Assembly: GCA_019779905.1 (NCBI GenBank)
Contig: JABAKE010000006.1
Coordinates: 172,380 to 236,379 of the forward strand
Reading direction: 5' to 3'
Source: Modestobacter lapidis
GTDB taxonomy: Bacteria > Actinomycetota > Actinomycetes > Mycobacteriales > Geodermatophilaceae
Length of the DNA stretch: 64,000 nucleotides
The notes beneath the pieces are model-generated. The model did no database searches. It was given only the letters and a program-made list of their open reading frames with translations, and was not told the DNA's origin. Position numbers and translations under genes: made by a program. Within the stretch, counting starts at the first letter, position 1; every line of letters begins with the position of its first letter. Below are positions 17,228-26,589 of the stretch, in pieces.

Positions 17228-19717
17228 ATGTCACCGCTGAACCCCGCCCGGATCGCGGCTGCCCAGCGGCTCGTGACCGCGGGAACCGGTTCCCGCGGTG
17301 TCCAGCACCTGACCGAGCTGGCCGCGCGGCTGCTCGGCACCCCGGGCGCAGGGGTGTCGGTGGTGGGTGCGGTGCAGACCGTGGCCGCTGCGACGGGATG
17401 GAACGGGGGCTCGATCGGGGCCGAGGTCCCGCTCGCCGACTCCTTCGGCGCGCAGGTGGTGGCGGCCCGCGGGCCACTCGTCGTCGACGACGCGCGAACC
17501 GATCCGCGGCTGGCCGGGCTCCCGTCGGTGGTCAGCGGCGACGTCGTCTCCTACCTGGGGGCCCCGCTCCTGAGCAGCAGCACCGGCCTGATCGTGGGCG
17601 TGCTCGCGGTGTTCGGCCCCGAGCCCCGGCCGTGGGCCGACACCGACGTCGCGCTGCTCACCGAGCTCGCCGTCCCGGTGGCCACCGAGCTGGAGTACGC
17701 CGCCGTCGTCAGCGAGTTCGAGGCCGGCAAGCTCCGCTGGGGGCTGGCCATCGACGCCGCCGGCATCGGCAGCTTCGACTGGGACCTGGTCACCGGCACG
17801 CTCTTCTGGGACGACCGGCTCCTGACGCTCTTCGGGTACGAGCAGTCCGGCTTCTCCCAAACCATCGAGGCGTTCACCGCCCGCCTGCACCCGGACGACG
17901 TGGAGCGGGTCACCGAGGCGCTGCAGGCCGCGATCGACAGCTGCGGCACGTTCGACGCCGAGTACCGGGTGGTGCTGCCCGGCGGGGACACCCGCTGGGT
18001 GCAGGGCCGGGGCCGGGCGCTGGCGGACGAGCGGGGCGTCGCCGTCCGGCTCCTCGGCGCCGGCTACGACACCACGGCCCAACGGCACGGCGACGCCCGG
18101 GTGGCCCGCGTGCTCGAGTCGATGCCCTCCGCCTTCTTCTCCCTCGGCCGCGACTGGACGTTCACCTACGTCAACGCCGAGGCCGAGCGGCTGCTCGGCC
18201 GGAACAGGGACGAACTGCTCGGCGGCAGCATCTGGGGGCTGTTCCCCGCGGCAGCCGACAGCGTCTTCGAGGAGCAGTACCGCGGTGCGGCGGCCTCCGG
18301 GGAGCTGGCGGTGTTCGACGCCTACTACCCGCCACCGCTGGACAGCTGGTACGAGGTGCGGGCCTGGCCGGGCCCGGATGGGTTGGCGGTCTACTTCCTG
18401 GAGATCACCGAGCGACGGGCGGCCCAGGAGCGGGCCCGCCGCACCGCGGAGCGGCTCTCGCTCATCGCCGAGGTGACCGCCGCGTTCTCCGCCGGCCTCG
18501 ACCAGCAACGGCAGACCGCCGAGGCACTGGGCGTGCTGGCCCGCGCGGTGGTGCCGGTCCTCGGTGACTGGGTGATCGTCAGCGTGCTGGAGGAGGGGGA
18601 CCGGCTGCGCGACGTCGCCAGCTGGCACCGGGACGCCGAGCTGCGCCCCGCTGCGGCGCGGTACGCCGAGCTGCGGCTGGCTGCGCTCAGTTCCACCGCG
18701 CCGATCGTCGCGGCGCTGAGCACCGGTGAGGTCAGGATCGTCGACGACGTGGGCGCGGCGGTGGGCCGGACGCTGCCGCCGGGCGAGGTGAGCGACGCCT
18801 TCTGGGAGCTGGCGCCACGGACGGCGGTGGCCCTGCCGCTGGTCGCCCGCGGCCGGACCGTGGGGGCGCTGAGCGTCTACCGCGCCGCCGACCGGGCGCC
18901 CGCCGACGCCGAGGACATCGCCACCATCCGCGAGGTCGCCGACCGCACGGCCCTGGCGCTGGACAACCTGCGGCTGTACGAGCAGCAGCGGCAGATGGCC
19001 GAGGACCTCCAGCGCAGCCTGCTCACCGAGCCGGTCCAGCCCGAGCACGCGCAGATCGCCGTCCGGTACTCCCCGGCCGTCCGGGCCGCGCACGTCGGGG
19101 GCGACTGGTACGACGCCTTCGTGCAACCCGACGGGGCCACCATGCTGGTGATCGGCGACGTCGTCGGGCACGACACGGTGGCTGCCGCGGCGATGGGCCA
19201 GTTGCGCGGGCTGCTGCGCGGCATCGCCTTCCGCGGCGGCGCGGGGCCGGCCGAGGTGCTCGGCGACCTCGACCGGGCGATGCAGGGGCTGCAGGTGCAC
19301 ACGCTGGCCACGGCGGCGATCGCCCGGTTCGAGCAGTCCGACGAGGAGCGCGCCCAGGGCGTGGTCCGGCTGCGCTGGTCGAGCGCGGGGCACCCGCCGC
19401 TGATGGTGCACGACCCCCACGGCGCGGTGACGGTGCTGGGCGGTGAGCGCTTCGACCTGCTGCTCGGGGTCGACCCGCGCACCCGGCGGCAGGAGCAGGA
19501 GCTCCTCCTGGCGGGCGGGAGCACGGTGCTGCTCTACACCGACGGGCTCGTCGAGGGGCGCGACATCCCCCTGGACGACGGCGTGGACCAGCTGCGGGCG
19601 CTCTTCGCCGAGCTGGGCGGGCGGCCGCTGGAGGAGCTGTGCGGCGGGCTGGTCGAGCGGTTGCGCCCCGGCGGTTCGGACGACGACGTGGCGCTGGTCG
19701 CCATCCGGCTGGACTGA
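17228..19717 (+). CDS. GAF-PAS-PAS-GAF-PP2C serine phosphatase
   Basis: 829 aa multidomain sensor. Approximate order: GAF (20-155), PAS with PAC (170-285; LAIDAAGIGSFDWDLVTGTLFW), PAS (290-400; VLESMPSAFFSLGRDWTFTYVN), GAF (415-585) and SpoIIE/PP2C phosphatase (600-829; GGDWYDAF at about 623, GDVVGHD, YTDGLVEGR at about 769, SDDDVALVAIRL at the end). Expected to dephosphorylate STAS proteins. It ends 10 bp before the convergent RsbW-like ATPase gene at 19728; this proximity suggests the two belong to one partner-switching module. ATG at 17228 has a GGGGGAGAGG stretch about 10 nt upstream. Confidence 0.9.
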   Translation: MSPLNPARIAAAQRLVTAGTGSRGVQHLTELAARLLGTPGAGVSVVGAVQTVAAATGWNGGSIGAEVPLADSFGAQVVAARGPLVVDDARTDPRLAGLPSVVSGDVVSYLGAPLLSSSTGLIVGVLAVFGPEPRPWADTDVALLTELAVPVATELEYAAVVSEFEAGKLRWGLAIDAAGIGSFDWDLVTGTLFWDDRLLTLFGYEQSGFSQTIEAFTARLHPDDVERVTEALQAAIDSCGTFDAEYRVVLPGGDTRWVQGRGRALADERGVAVRLLGAGYDTTAQRHGDARVARVLESMPSAFFSLGRDWTFTYVNAEAERLLGRNRDELLGGSIWGLFPAAADSVFEEQYRGAAASGELAVFDAYYPPPLDSWYEVRAWPGPDGLAVYFLEITERRAAQERARRTAERLSLIAEVTAAFSAGLDQQRQTAEALGVLARAVVPVLGDWVIVSVLEEGDRLRDVASWHRDAELRPAAARYAELRLAALSSTAPIVAALSTGEVRIVDDVGAAVGRTLPPGEVSDAFWELAPRTAVALPLVARGRTVGALSVYRAADRAPADAEDIATIREVADRTALALDNLRLYEQQRQMAEDLQRSLLTEPVQPEHAQIAVRYSPAVRAAHVGGDWYDAFVQPDGATMLVIGDVVGHDTVAAAAMGQLRGLLRGIAFRGGAGPAEVLGDLDRAMQGLQVHTLATAAIARFEQSDEERAQGVVRLRWSSAGHPPLMVHDPHGAVTVLGGERFDLLLGVDPRTRRQEQELLLAGGSTVLLYTDGLVEGRDIPLDDGVDQLRALFAELGGRPLEELCGGLVERLRPGGSDDDVALVAIRLD

Positions 19718-19727
19718 CTCCGGGGTC

Positions 19728-20171
19728 TCAGCGGCGGGGCAGCAGGGCCCAGACGCTCTTGGTGTCCGCCTCGAGGTGCCAGCCGTGGGCGTCGGACATC
19801 TCGGCGATCAGGTACAGCCCGAGGCCGCCCTGGCTCGGGTCACGCCCGATGGCGGGCTGCGGTGGCCGGGTGGGGGCCTCGTCGCACACCTCGACGAGCC
19901 ACGCCCCTCCGGCGGGCTGCACCCTGGCCCGGACCCCGCCACCACCGTGGCGCAGCGCGTTGGAGGCCATCTCGTCGAAGGCCAGGACGACGGCCTCGTT
20001 CAGCTCCGCCGCAGCCGGGTCCTGCTGGTCGGACGCCGCCGCCAGGCCGGCGCGCAGCTGGGCGCGGGCCCTCGGCAGTTCGGAGACGTGGGAGAACTCC
20101 CAGTTCCAGCCGCCCGTGGCCGGTGGCGGTGCGGAGGAGGGCCACCGGAGCCGGGCGGGATCGCCGGTCAC
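19728..20171 (-). CDS. RsbW-like anti-sigma factor ATPase (HATPase_c)
   Basis: 147 aa GHKL ATPase with N box VVLAFDEMASNALRHGGGG and G box SQGGLGLYLIAEMSDAHGW. Likely a serine kinase/anti-sigma factor antagonised by a STAS protein, the substrate of PP2C phosphatases such as the facing 17228 gene. GTG at 20169-20171 with GAGGTGG 6 nt upstream. Related in organisation to the ATPase at 9087. Confidence 0.82.
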   Translation of the reverse strand: MTGDPARLRWPSSAPPPATGGWNWEFSHVSELPRARAQLRAGLAAASDQQDPAAAELNEAVVLAFDEMASNALRHGGGGVRARVQPAGGAWLVEVCDEAPTRPPQPAIGRDPSQGGLGLYLIAEMSDAHGWHLEADTKSVWALLPRR

Positions 20172-20520
20172 GGCGCCACCTCGCTGCCCTCCGCCGGCGG
20201 GAGGTGCCCCCAGCTCGTCGGTTGCGCGCCCGGGGGCGCTCCGTCCAGGTGTGACCTCGCAGGCTCGGTCACACCGTCTCCTCGCACTCCGGCCGTCGGA
20301 TACTCGACGGCGACCTACTGTCTTGGCACGTTCGGAGCCCGGCAAACCCGATCCGGGGTGTGACTCCCGCCTCAGGAACGTTCCCACGGCCACCGGCCGG
20401 GCCGGCGGCCGCCCCGCCGACGGCAGGGCAGGCGGATACGGTCGGCCCGGGCACACGGCCCGCACCGGGCCCCACACCGGGCCCCGCACCGGGCTTCCGA
20501 CACCTCACCAGGGAGACGCA
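20172..20520. other. Intergenic region upstream of the FabG-like gene with palindrome and short tandem repeat
   Basis: 349 bp without a gene. It contains a palindrome GGAACGTTCC (20375-20384), a plausible -10 TACGGT (20437-20442) and a three-copy 12-bp repeat of the type gcaccgggcccc (20462-20497) just before the Shine-Dalgarno GGGAGAC of the SDR gene. Confidence 0.5.
20462..20497 (+). repeat. Three-copy 12-bp tandem repeat
   Basis: Imperfect copies gcaccgggcccc, acaccgggcccc and gcaccgggcttc lie in the 5' untranslated region of the SDR gene. Confidence 0.75.
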
Positions 20521-21276
20521 GTGGCAGAGCACAGGACGGCGATCGTCACCGGGGCAGCGCGCGGGATCGGCGCGGCCATCGCACGGCGGTTCGCGCAGGA
20601 CGGCATGGCGGTCGCGGTCCTCGACCTCGACGAGGGCGCCTGCGCCGGCACGGTCGAGGCGGTCACCTCCGCCGGCGGCGAGGCGCTCGCGGTCGGGGCC
20701 GACGTCGCCGACGAGGCGTCCGTGGCTGCGGCGGTCGAGCGGGTCGCCCAGGAGCTCGGCGCCCCCACCGTGCTGGTGAACAACGCCGGGATCACCCGGG
20801 ACAACCTGCTGTTCAAGATGAGCGTCAGCGACTGGGACGCCGTGCTGGGCGTGCACCTGCGCGGGGCGTTCCTGATGACCCGGGCGGCGCAGAAGCACAT
20901 GGTCGAGGCAGAGTTCGGCCGGATCGTGAACCTCTCCAGCGTCTCGGCGCTCGGCAACCGGGGCCAGGTGAACTACTCCGCGGCCAAGGCCGGCATGCAG
21001 GGCTTCACCAAGACCCTGGCCTTCGAGCTGGGCCGCTGGAACGTGACCGCCAACGCCATCGCCCCCGGGTTCATCGAGACCGAGATGACGGCGCAGACCG
21101 CCGAGCGGGTCGGCGTGCCGTTCGAGCAGTTCAAGGAGATGGCGGCCAAGCAGATCCCGGTCGCCCGGGTCGGCCAGCCCGAGGACATCGCGCACACCGC
21201 GTCGTTCCTGGTGAGCGAGGGGGCCGGCTTCGTCTCCGGCCAGGTCATCTACGTCGCCGGCGGTCCCCGCGACTGA
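20521..21276 (+). CDS. SDR family oxidoreductase, 3-oxoacyl-ACP reductase (FabG)-like
   Basis: 251 aa classical SDR: TGAARGIGAA cofactor motif (about 11-20), NNAG (about 87), catalytic Ser in NLSSVSALGN, Tyr-x3-Lys in NYSAAKAG, and PGFIETEM. The fold and motifs fit beta-ketoacyl-ACP or acetoacetyl-CoA reductases using NADPH. GTG start at 20521 with GGGAGAC 4 nt upstream. Followed by two hairpins separating it from the convergent SDR. Confidence 0.85.
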   Translation: MAEHRTAIVTGAARGIGAAIARRFAQDGMAVAVLDLDEGACAGTVEAVTSAGGEALAVGADVADEASVAAAVERVAQELGAPTVLVNNAGITRDNLLFKMSVSDWDAVLGVHLRGAFLMTRAAQKHMVEAEFGRIVNLSSVSALGNRGQVNYSAAKAGMQGFTKTLAFELGRWNVTANAIAPGFIETEMTAQTAERVGVPFEQFKEMAAKQIPVARVGQPEDIAHTASFLVSEGAGFVSGQVIYVAGGPRD

Positions 21277-21316
21277 GCACCTGGTCGTCCTCCGGACTCC
21301 GACCGCGTCCAGGTGC
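21277..21316 (+). terminator. Hairpin directly after the FabG-like gene
   Basis: GCACCTGG (21277-21284) pairs with CCAGGTGC (21309-21316). It begins at the first base after the TGA. Confidence 0.45.
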
Positions 21317-21342
21317 CGTCCCGGCTGACGTCGAGCGTGTCC

Positions 21343-21386
21343 TGGCCCGGCGAGGAGGAGCCTCCGGTCCCGTCCTCGCCGGGCCA
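21343..21386. terminator. Strong bidirectional terminator hairpin
   Basis: A 14-bp perfect stem: TGGCCCGGCGAGGA (21343-21356) pairs with TCCTCGCCGGGCCA (21373-21386) around a 16-nt loop. It lies between two convergent genes and touches the stop of the minus-strand SDR. Confidence 0.75.
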
Positions 21387-22166
21387 TCAAGCCTGGCCTG
21401 CAGTGGGGTCCTTCGTCAGACCCCGCCGGGCCAGCTGGGCGGTGAGCGCCGTCCAGGCCCGGGCCGGCACCAGCCGGGCCAGTTTCATGCCCACCGCCAT
21501 CGGCAGCGGGAAGACGACTTCCGCCCGGTCGCGGGCGATGCCGTCGGCGATGGCGCGGGCGGCCACCGCCGGCTCCACCCGGAACGGCATCGGGAAGCGG
21601 TTGCGCTCGGTCATCGTGGTGCGGACGAAGCCGGGATTTACCGTCTGGACGATGATGCCGCGCCCGGCGAGCGAGCCCCGCAGGCTCTCGAACAGGCTGA
21701 TCAGGGCCGCCTTGCCGGCGTTGTAGGCCTCCGATCCGGGGATGCCGCGGTAGCCGGCGACCGAGGCCACGCCCACGATGCGGCCCCGCCCGGCGGCGAG
21801 CATCGCCGGGACCACCGCCTCCAGGGAGTGGACCGCGCCCAGCACGTTGACCTGCAGGTGGTCGGCGAACAGCTGGCTGTCCCAGGGGTCGACGACGAAC
21901 TCCGACCAGGTCCCGGCGTTGAGGACGGCGACGTCCAGCCCGCCCAGCGCCGCGCGCACCGCGGCGCCGGCCGCCACCGTCGCGGACCGGTCCGTCACGT
22001 CGACCTGGACGGCGACCATCCGGTCCCCGGCCACCTCCGCGAGCCGGTCCGCCCGGCGGGCGCTGACCGCCACGTGCGCGCCGCGGTCGGCGAGCTCGCG
22101 GGCGAGGGCTGCGCCGATCCCGCTCGACGCGCCGGTGATCCAGATCCGGGCTCCCGCGATCTCCAC
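21387..22166 (-). CDS. SDR family oxidoreductase
   Basis: 259 aa. Cofactor motif TGASSGIGAALARELA near the N-terminus, NAG at about 86, catalytic Ser in GVASVAGYRG, Tyr-x3-Lys in AYNAGKAA and a hydrophobic C-terminal segment as in membrane-associated SDRs of the DltE/SadH-like group. Substrate unknown. GTG start at 22164-22166, 9 bp after the upstream DUF5701 gene, so probably co-transcribed. Confidence 0.82.
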   Translation of the reverse strand: MEIAGARIWITGASSGIGAALARELADRGAHVAVSARRADRLAEVAGDRMVAVQVDVTDRSATVAAGAAVRAALGGLDVAVLNAGTWSEFVVDPWDSQLFADHLQVNVLGAVHSLEAVVPAMLAAGRGRIVGVASVAGYRGIPGSEAYNAGKAALISLFESLRGSLAGRGIIVQTVNPGFVRTTMTERNRFPMPFRVEPAVAARAIADGIARDRAEVVFPLPMAVGMKLARLVPARAWTALTAQLARRGLTKDPTAGQA

Positions 22167-22175
22167 GCGCGCGGC

Positions 22176-22889
22176 TCAGGCGCCGGCGTTGGCCGGTGCC
22201 AGCGGCGACGTGCCCGTGCCCGCCGAGGTCGGCGAGCCGCCACCGGCCTGAGCGGGGATCAGTGCCGTCCGCCCGGTGGCGGAGGCGAAGCCGAGCCAGG
22301 TGTGCCGGTTGCCCGCCCAGCACCAGCCGACCTTGGGGGCGCCCCGCCGCGCCGCGCCGTCGCGGCCGGTGCCGTTGCTCAGCCAGAGCGCCGGGGTGCG
22401 GGCGTCGAGCCGGCCGTCGGGCTTGCGGAGGCGGGAGCCGATCGTCATGAAGCAGTGGTTCCGCTCCAGGGCCTCGGGCTGCTGGAGCAGCCAGTGCAGG
22501 CCCTCGGTGAGGGTGAGCGGGCTGCGGCCTCGGCCGGTGATGTCCGGCAGGGCCTCGTCCGGGCTCCGGTTGGCCAGCTCGTCGCCGCGGTCGGGGGCAT
22601 CGACGGCGTACCCCGGCCCGGCCGGGAGGATCACCTGCTCGATCGGGCCGAAGGAGTCGACGTCGGTCATGTCCGTCACGACGAAGCCCCGCTTCCCGTG
22701 CCGCTCCACGAGCTCGGCGAGCCGGGAGGCCGGGGCGAGGTCGGGGTGGACGACGAGCAGGGCGCCGTCGCGGGGGCCCGCGGCCGCCGCCGCATCGTGG
22801 AGCCCGGCGGGGGAGAGCCCGGCGATCTCGTGCACCCCCAGGTCGATCAACCGGTCGGCCTGGTCGGTCAGCGGGGGCAGCGGCAGCAC
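22176..22889 (-). CDS. DUF5701 family protein
   Basis: 237 aa. Recognised from LIDLGVHEIAGLS near the N-terminus, RNHCFMTIGSRLRKPDGRLDARTPALWLS in the middle and APKVGWCWAGNRHTWLGFAS near the C-terminus, the hallmarks of actinobacterial DUF5701 proteins. Function unknown. GTG at 22887-22889 has GGAGG 6 nt upstream, which decides the start against an upstream in-frame GTG. Confidence 0.75.
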   Translation of the reverse strand: MLPLPPLTDQADRLIDLGVHEIAGLSPAGLHDAAAAAGPRDGALLVVHPDLAPASRLAELVERHGKRGFVVTDMTDVDSFGPIEQVILPAGPGYAVDAPDRGDELANRSPDEALPDITGRGRSPLTLTEGLHWLLQQPEALERNHCFMTIGSRLRKPDGRLDARTPALWLSNGTGRDGAARRGAPKVGWCWAGNRHTWLGFASATGRTALIPAQAGGGSPTSAGTGTSPLAPANAGA

Positions 22890-22970
22890 GGGGAACCTCC
22901 GGGGAGTGGGCGGTCCGTGCTCAACGCGGTCCACCCGCCGGTGGTTCCCGGCCGTGCTCCGGCACCCTGC

Positions 22971-24275
22971 TCAGCCCAGGACGACGTCGACCAGCAGGTA
23001 GCCGTTCAGCCCGATGATCAGCGCGGCGACCAGCGATCCGGCCAGCGTGGTGGCGCGCCGGTTCACCCAGCCGCCCATCAGGTCCTTCCGCGAGGTCAGC
23101 CACAGCAGCGGTACCAGCGCGAACGGGATGCCGAAGGACAGCACGACCTGTGACCAGACCAGCGCCGTCGTCGGGTCGCCGCCCAGGCCCAGCACCAGCA
23201 GCGCCGGGGCCAGGGTGATCAGCCGGCGGGTGAGCACCGGGATGTGCCGGCGGAGGAAGCCGGCCATGACCACCTGGCCGGCGTGCGTGCCGACCGAGGA
23301 GGCCGCGAACCCCGACGCCAGGAGGGCGAGGGCGAAGGCCAGCGCGGCGCCGGTGCCCAGCTGGTCGCCGAGGCCGGCGTGCACGCTCTCCAGCGAGGTG
23401 ATCTCGGCGTCCCCGGTGAACAGCTGGGCGGCGATCACCAGCATCGCGGCGTTGACCAGACCGGCCAGCCCCATGGCCAGCAGGACGTCGATCCGCTGGG
23501 CGCGCAGCAGCCTGCCCCGCCCGGCCCTGCTGCGGCCGGCGGTGACGGCGTCGCCGTAGCGGCCCGGGGTGAGCGCCGAGTGCACGTAGATGACGTGCGG
23601 CATGACCGTCGCGCCGAGGATCCCGGTCGCCAGCAGCAGGCTGTCGGTGCCGGCGAAGCTGGGGACCATCCCGGAGGCGACCCCGCCCGGGTCGACCCCG
23701 GAGTTGACCAGCGTGTAGCCGAAGCCCAGGCCGATCACCAGCAGCAGCCCGGCGATCACCCGCTCGAACGGCCGGTGGCCCCGGGACTGTGCGGCCAGCA
23801 GCACGAAGGCCACGATCGCGGTGATCACGCCGCCCACCGGCAGTGGCACCCCGAAGAGCAGGTTCAGCGCGACCGCCCCGCCGACGATCTCGGCGAGGTC
23901 GGTGGCGATGGCGACGGCCTCGGCCTGCCCCCACAGGCCCCACACCACCGGCCGTGGCAGCCGCTCCCGGCAGCAGGTCGCCAGGTCGCGCCCGGTGGCC
24001 AGGCCCAGCTTGGCGGTGAGCGTCTGGATCAGCATCGCCATCAGGTTCGCCGCGACGATCACCCAGAGCAGCGTGTAGCCGAACGAGGCGCCGCCGGCGA
24101 AGTTGGTGGCGAAGTTCCCCGGGTCGACGTAGGCGACCGCGGCCACGAACGCCGGCCCGAGCAGCGGCCACAGCCGCCGCTTGGTGGGCTGCTCCGGGGC
24201 GGGCGCCGGGGGGCGGGTGCGCGTGCGGGGAAGCGTGCTGGGGAGGACGGCGGCCTCGGTCTTCGACAGGTACAC
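22971..24275 (-). CDS. mntH: NRAMP divalent metal transporter (Mn2+/Fe2+ : H+ symporter)
   Basis: 434 aa with about eleven membrane helices. Helix 1 carries the metal-binding motif YVDPGNFATN (about 49-58). Helix 6 carries MPHVIYVHSAL (about 226-236), with the expected Met and His although Val-Ile replaces the common Asn-Leu after MPH. GTG start at 24273-24275 with GAGG upstream. No MntR-type site was recognised. Confidence 0.92.
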   Translation of the reverse strand: MYLSKTEAAVLPSTLPRTRTRPPAPAPEQPTKRRLWPLLGPAFVAAVAYVDPGNFATNFAGGASFGYTLLWVIVAANLMAMLIQTLTAKLGLATGRDLATCCRERLPRPVVWGLWGQAEAVAIATDLAEIVGGAVALNLLFGVPLPVGGVITAIVAFVLLAAQSRGHRPFERVIAGLLLVIGLGFGYTLVNSGVDPGGVASGMVPSFAGTDSLLLATGILGATVMPHVIYVHSALTPGRYGDAVTAGRSRAGRGRLLRAQRIDVLLAMGLAGLVNAAMLVIAAQLFTGDAEITSLESVHAGLGDQLGTGAALAFALALLASGFAASSVGTHAGQVVMAGFLRRHIPVLTRRLITLAPALLVLGLGGDPTTALVWSQVVLSFGIPFALVPLLWLTSRKDLMGGWVNRRATTLAGSLVAALIIGLNGYLLVDVVLG

Positions 24276-24370
24276 AGGGACCTCGCGGGGGCGATCAGGT
24301 GGGCGGTCGCTCCTGGTCTGCCCGCGTCGCCCGGTCCGCCCGGGCCGACCTCTGGCCCGCGGGGGTCAGG

Positions 24371-24985
24371 TCAGGCTTCCCTGGGCTGCGGTTCGCGGAC
24401 CAGCGTCCAGACCGGCAGCTCGTGGTCGACCGCGCTGCGCGCGGCGTTCGTGACGGCGAAGCCCAGCCGCTCGAACCAGCGGACGACGTTCGAGGTGTAG
24501 GCGTTCAGCGCGGCGGGGACGCCGTCGGCATCGCACCGGTCGAGCACCGGCTGCAGCACCGCGGCGCCCCGGCCGGCGTGCCGGGCCGCCGGGCGGGTGC
24601 CGACGGCGTCGAGCCACCAGTGCGGCGCCGCCGGCCGGCCGGTCGCGGCCAGTTGCTCGGTGGCCAGCACCACCCGGTGCCGGCTGCCGAAGGCCTTGGG
24701 CAGGTCGCGGTCGAGCACCGCCTGCAGGTCCGCGGCCGGTGCGGGCGCGCCGGGGGCGGTCCAGGCAGCGACGGCGGCGCAGTCGTCGGTGACCCACGTC
24801 GTGCCGGCGTCGACGCCGGCCAGCCCGGCGCACACCTCCGCCCAGCGGTGCAGCCGCTGCGCCCGGCCGTCCTCGGGGAAGGCCCACGACGTCCAGCGGT
24901 AGTCGGGGTAGGCCGCGGCCAGGCTGGCGGCCAGCCGGGGGACGTCCGGCCGGGTGGCCGGCCGGACGACGAGGGGGGCGATCAT
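24371..24985 (-). CDS. GNAT family N-acetyltransferase
   Basis: 204 aa. The pattern LVVRPATRPDVPRLAASLAAAYPDY at the N-terminus, WLDAVGTRPAARHAGRGAAVLQPVLDRCDADG (acetyl-CoA-binding region, about 125-155) and NAYTSNVVRWFERLGFAVTN (about 163-182) is the GNAT fold. Substrate unknown. ATG overlaps the stop of the upstream Mut7-C gene (ATGA), so the two are coupled. Confidence 0.82.
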   Translation of the reverse strand: MIAPLVVRPATRPDVPRLAASLAAAYPDYRWTSWAFPEDGRAQRLHRWAEVCAGLAGVDAGTTWVTDDCAAVAAWTAPGAPAPAADLQAVLDRDLPKAFGSRHRVVLATEQLAATGRPAAPHWWLDAVGTRPAARHAGRGAAVLQPVLDRCDADGVPAALNAYTSNVVRWFERLGFAVTNAARSAVDHELPVWTLVREPQPREA

Positions 24986-25710
24986 CCGCCGATCAGACCA
25001 TGCGCCCGGGCCGTCGCCGCGCGGACCACCGCGTCGATGCGGGTGGCGTGCGCGCCGCGCCAGTAGACGCGCCGGCACTGCGTGCACCGGGAGAAGTCCT
25101 CGACCGTGCGCCGGGTGCCCGGCTCGAGCTGCGCGAGCACCTCGGCCTTCGGCGCGGGCTCCAGCGGCCCGTTGCAGGCGGCGCACCGGGTGAGGGGGGC
25201 CAGGGCCGGGGCGAAGCGGTCGAGCACGTCCGCGAGCTGGTCGTCGGGCCGGCTGCCGCGCACCAGGGCGCCGTGCGACAGGGCCCGCCGCATGAGCAGC
25301 CCACGGTCCTGGGTGAGCAGCACCCGGTGCTCGGCGGCCGCCTGCTCGACGAGCGAGGGGTCGTCGGCGTCGTTCGACCAGGCGGCGTCCAGCCCCAGCA
25401 GCCGGAGCCGGCGGGCGAGGGTGCCCAGGCCGACGTCGAGCAGGAAGCCGCCCGGCGGCACCGGTCGTGGCCGGACGACGGGCTCGACGTCGAGGACGGC
25501 CCGCAGGCCCGGCCGGGTGGCGCGCCCGACCGGCGCGCCGCCCAGCCGTACGGCGCCGACCTCGGTCAGCGGCACCCCGGCCGCCTGGACGAGGTGACCG
25601 ACGGTGGCGTCGGCGTCGGCGGGCAACGGCCGCGCACCGGCCGCCCGGTACCGCGGCGGGAGCAACCACCGCAGGTCCGGGTCGACCCGCACCACGACCA
25701 TCGGGATCAC
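24982..25710 (-). CDS. Mut7-C RNase domain protein with N-terminal ubiquitin-like domain
   Basis: 242 aa. About 80 N-terminal residues look like the Mut7-C ubiquitin-like domain (DATVGHLVQAAGVPLTEVG). Then comes a PIN-type Mut7-C nuclease: FLLDVGLGTLARRLRLLGLDAAW with the first Asp, LLTQDRGLLMRR with the second, and a C-terminal zinc ribbon with two Cys pairs (RCAACNGPLEP and SRCTQCRRVYWRG). Expected to be a tRNA/RNA nuclease. A GTG at 25710 or an ATG at 25701 could start it; neither has a clear Shine-Dalgarno. Confidence 0.85.
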   Translation of the reverse strand: MIPMVVVRVDPDLRWLLPPRYRAAGARPLPADADATVGHLVQAAGVPLTEVGAVRLGGAPVGRATRPGLRAVLDVEPVVRPRPVPPGGFLLDVGLGTLARRLRLLGLDAAWSNDADDPSLVEQAAAEHRVLLTQDRGLLMRRALSHGALVRGSRPDDQLADVLDRFAPALAPLTRCAACNGPLEPAPKAEVLAQLEPGTRRTVEDFSRCTQCRRVYWRGAHATRIDAVVRAATARAHGLIGG

Positions 25711-25846
25711 CCGGCGACGACCCGCGGCGTCATCATCTTCGGAACCCCTGCCGGCACTGGCGCACGGGAGGCCTCCATGGGCGTGCCGTACCCCGCGGTC
25801 GCCCCGGGAACCTGCCCGGGGCCGCGGCGCGTCAGGTCGTCACCGG

Positions 25847-26536
25847 TCAGAGCGGAACGGCCAGGCCCTCCGGGGACGGCTGACGGAGGGCCGTCGCGAT
25901 GTCCTCGCGCATCGGCTCGAGGCCTGCGCCGGCGAGGACGACGTCCCGGGTGAAGGTGTGCCAGCGGTGCGCGCGACGCAGCATGCTGTGCCCGCCGGGC
26001 AGGGTGAAGCGGGCGACCCGGGCGCCGGCCCGGCGGGCGCGGACCCCGAAGTCGGCGGAGAGCCGGGCCGGGACCCAGCGGTCGCCGCGGCCGTGCAGGA
26101 TCGCCACGGTCTGGTCGCGCAGGTGCATGACGGGCTCGCCCGGCGGGGTCCAGGGTGCGAGGGCGCAGACCGCGGTCACCTGCGGCTCGCCACCGGCGCG
26201 CAGCGCCGCCCGGCCACCCATCGAGTGACCGACGAGGACGATCGGCACGTCGCGGCCGTGCTGCTCGCGGAGCTGATCGAGTGACCAGCGGACGTCCTGG
26301 TAGGCGTCGGCGGCCTCGCCGTTCCATCCGGCGAGCCGGTAGCGGACGAGCGCGGTGGCGATGCCGCGATCGGCGGTGCTCCGGTGCACGAACTGCTCGA
26401 TCGCCCGGATGCGCGCGACCGACAACGCGCGTTCACGGGGCGGCTCGACGCTGGCGGCGGTGCCGCCGTGGCAGAACAGGACGATGCCGCGGGTCTCGCC
26501 CACCGCGGGGCGCTGCTCGAGTACGGGAGTGTCCAC
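25847..26536 (-). CDS. Alpha/beta hydrolase
   Basis: 229 aa. Oxyanion motif CHGG (about 22-25), nucleophile elbow GHSMGG with Ser at about residue 103, acidic residue in LHGRGDRWVP and catalytic His in LPGGHSML complete a serine-hydrolase triad. Substrate unknown. GTG start at 26534-26536. Transcribed in the same direction as the genes on both sides. Confidence 0.82.
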   Translation of the reverse strand: MDTPVLEQRPAVGETRGIVLFCHGGTAASVEPPRERALSVARIRAIEQFVHRSTADRGIATALVRYRLAGWNGEAADAYQDVRWSLDQLREQHGRDVPIVLVGHSMGGRAALRAGGEPQVTAVCALAPWTPPGEPVMHLRDQTVAILHGRGDRWVPARLSADFGVRARRAGARVARFTLPGGHSMLRRAHRWHTFTRDVVLAGAGLEPMREDIATALRQPSPEGLAVPL

Positions 26537-26553
26537 GGGGTCCTTCGGATCGC

Positions 26554-26589
26554 GGTGCCGGGTGGTTCAGCGGTGCCGGGTGGTTCAGC
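26554..26589. repeat. Perfect 18-bp tandem duplication spanning a stop codon
   Basis: ggtgccgggtggttcagc occurs twice in a row (26554-26571, 26572-26589). The upstream small gene stops inside the second copy, and the duplication repeats that stop in frame. Confidence 0.85.
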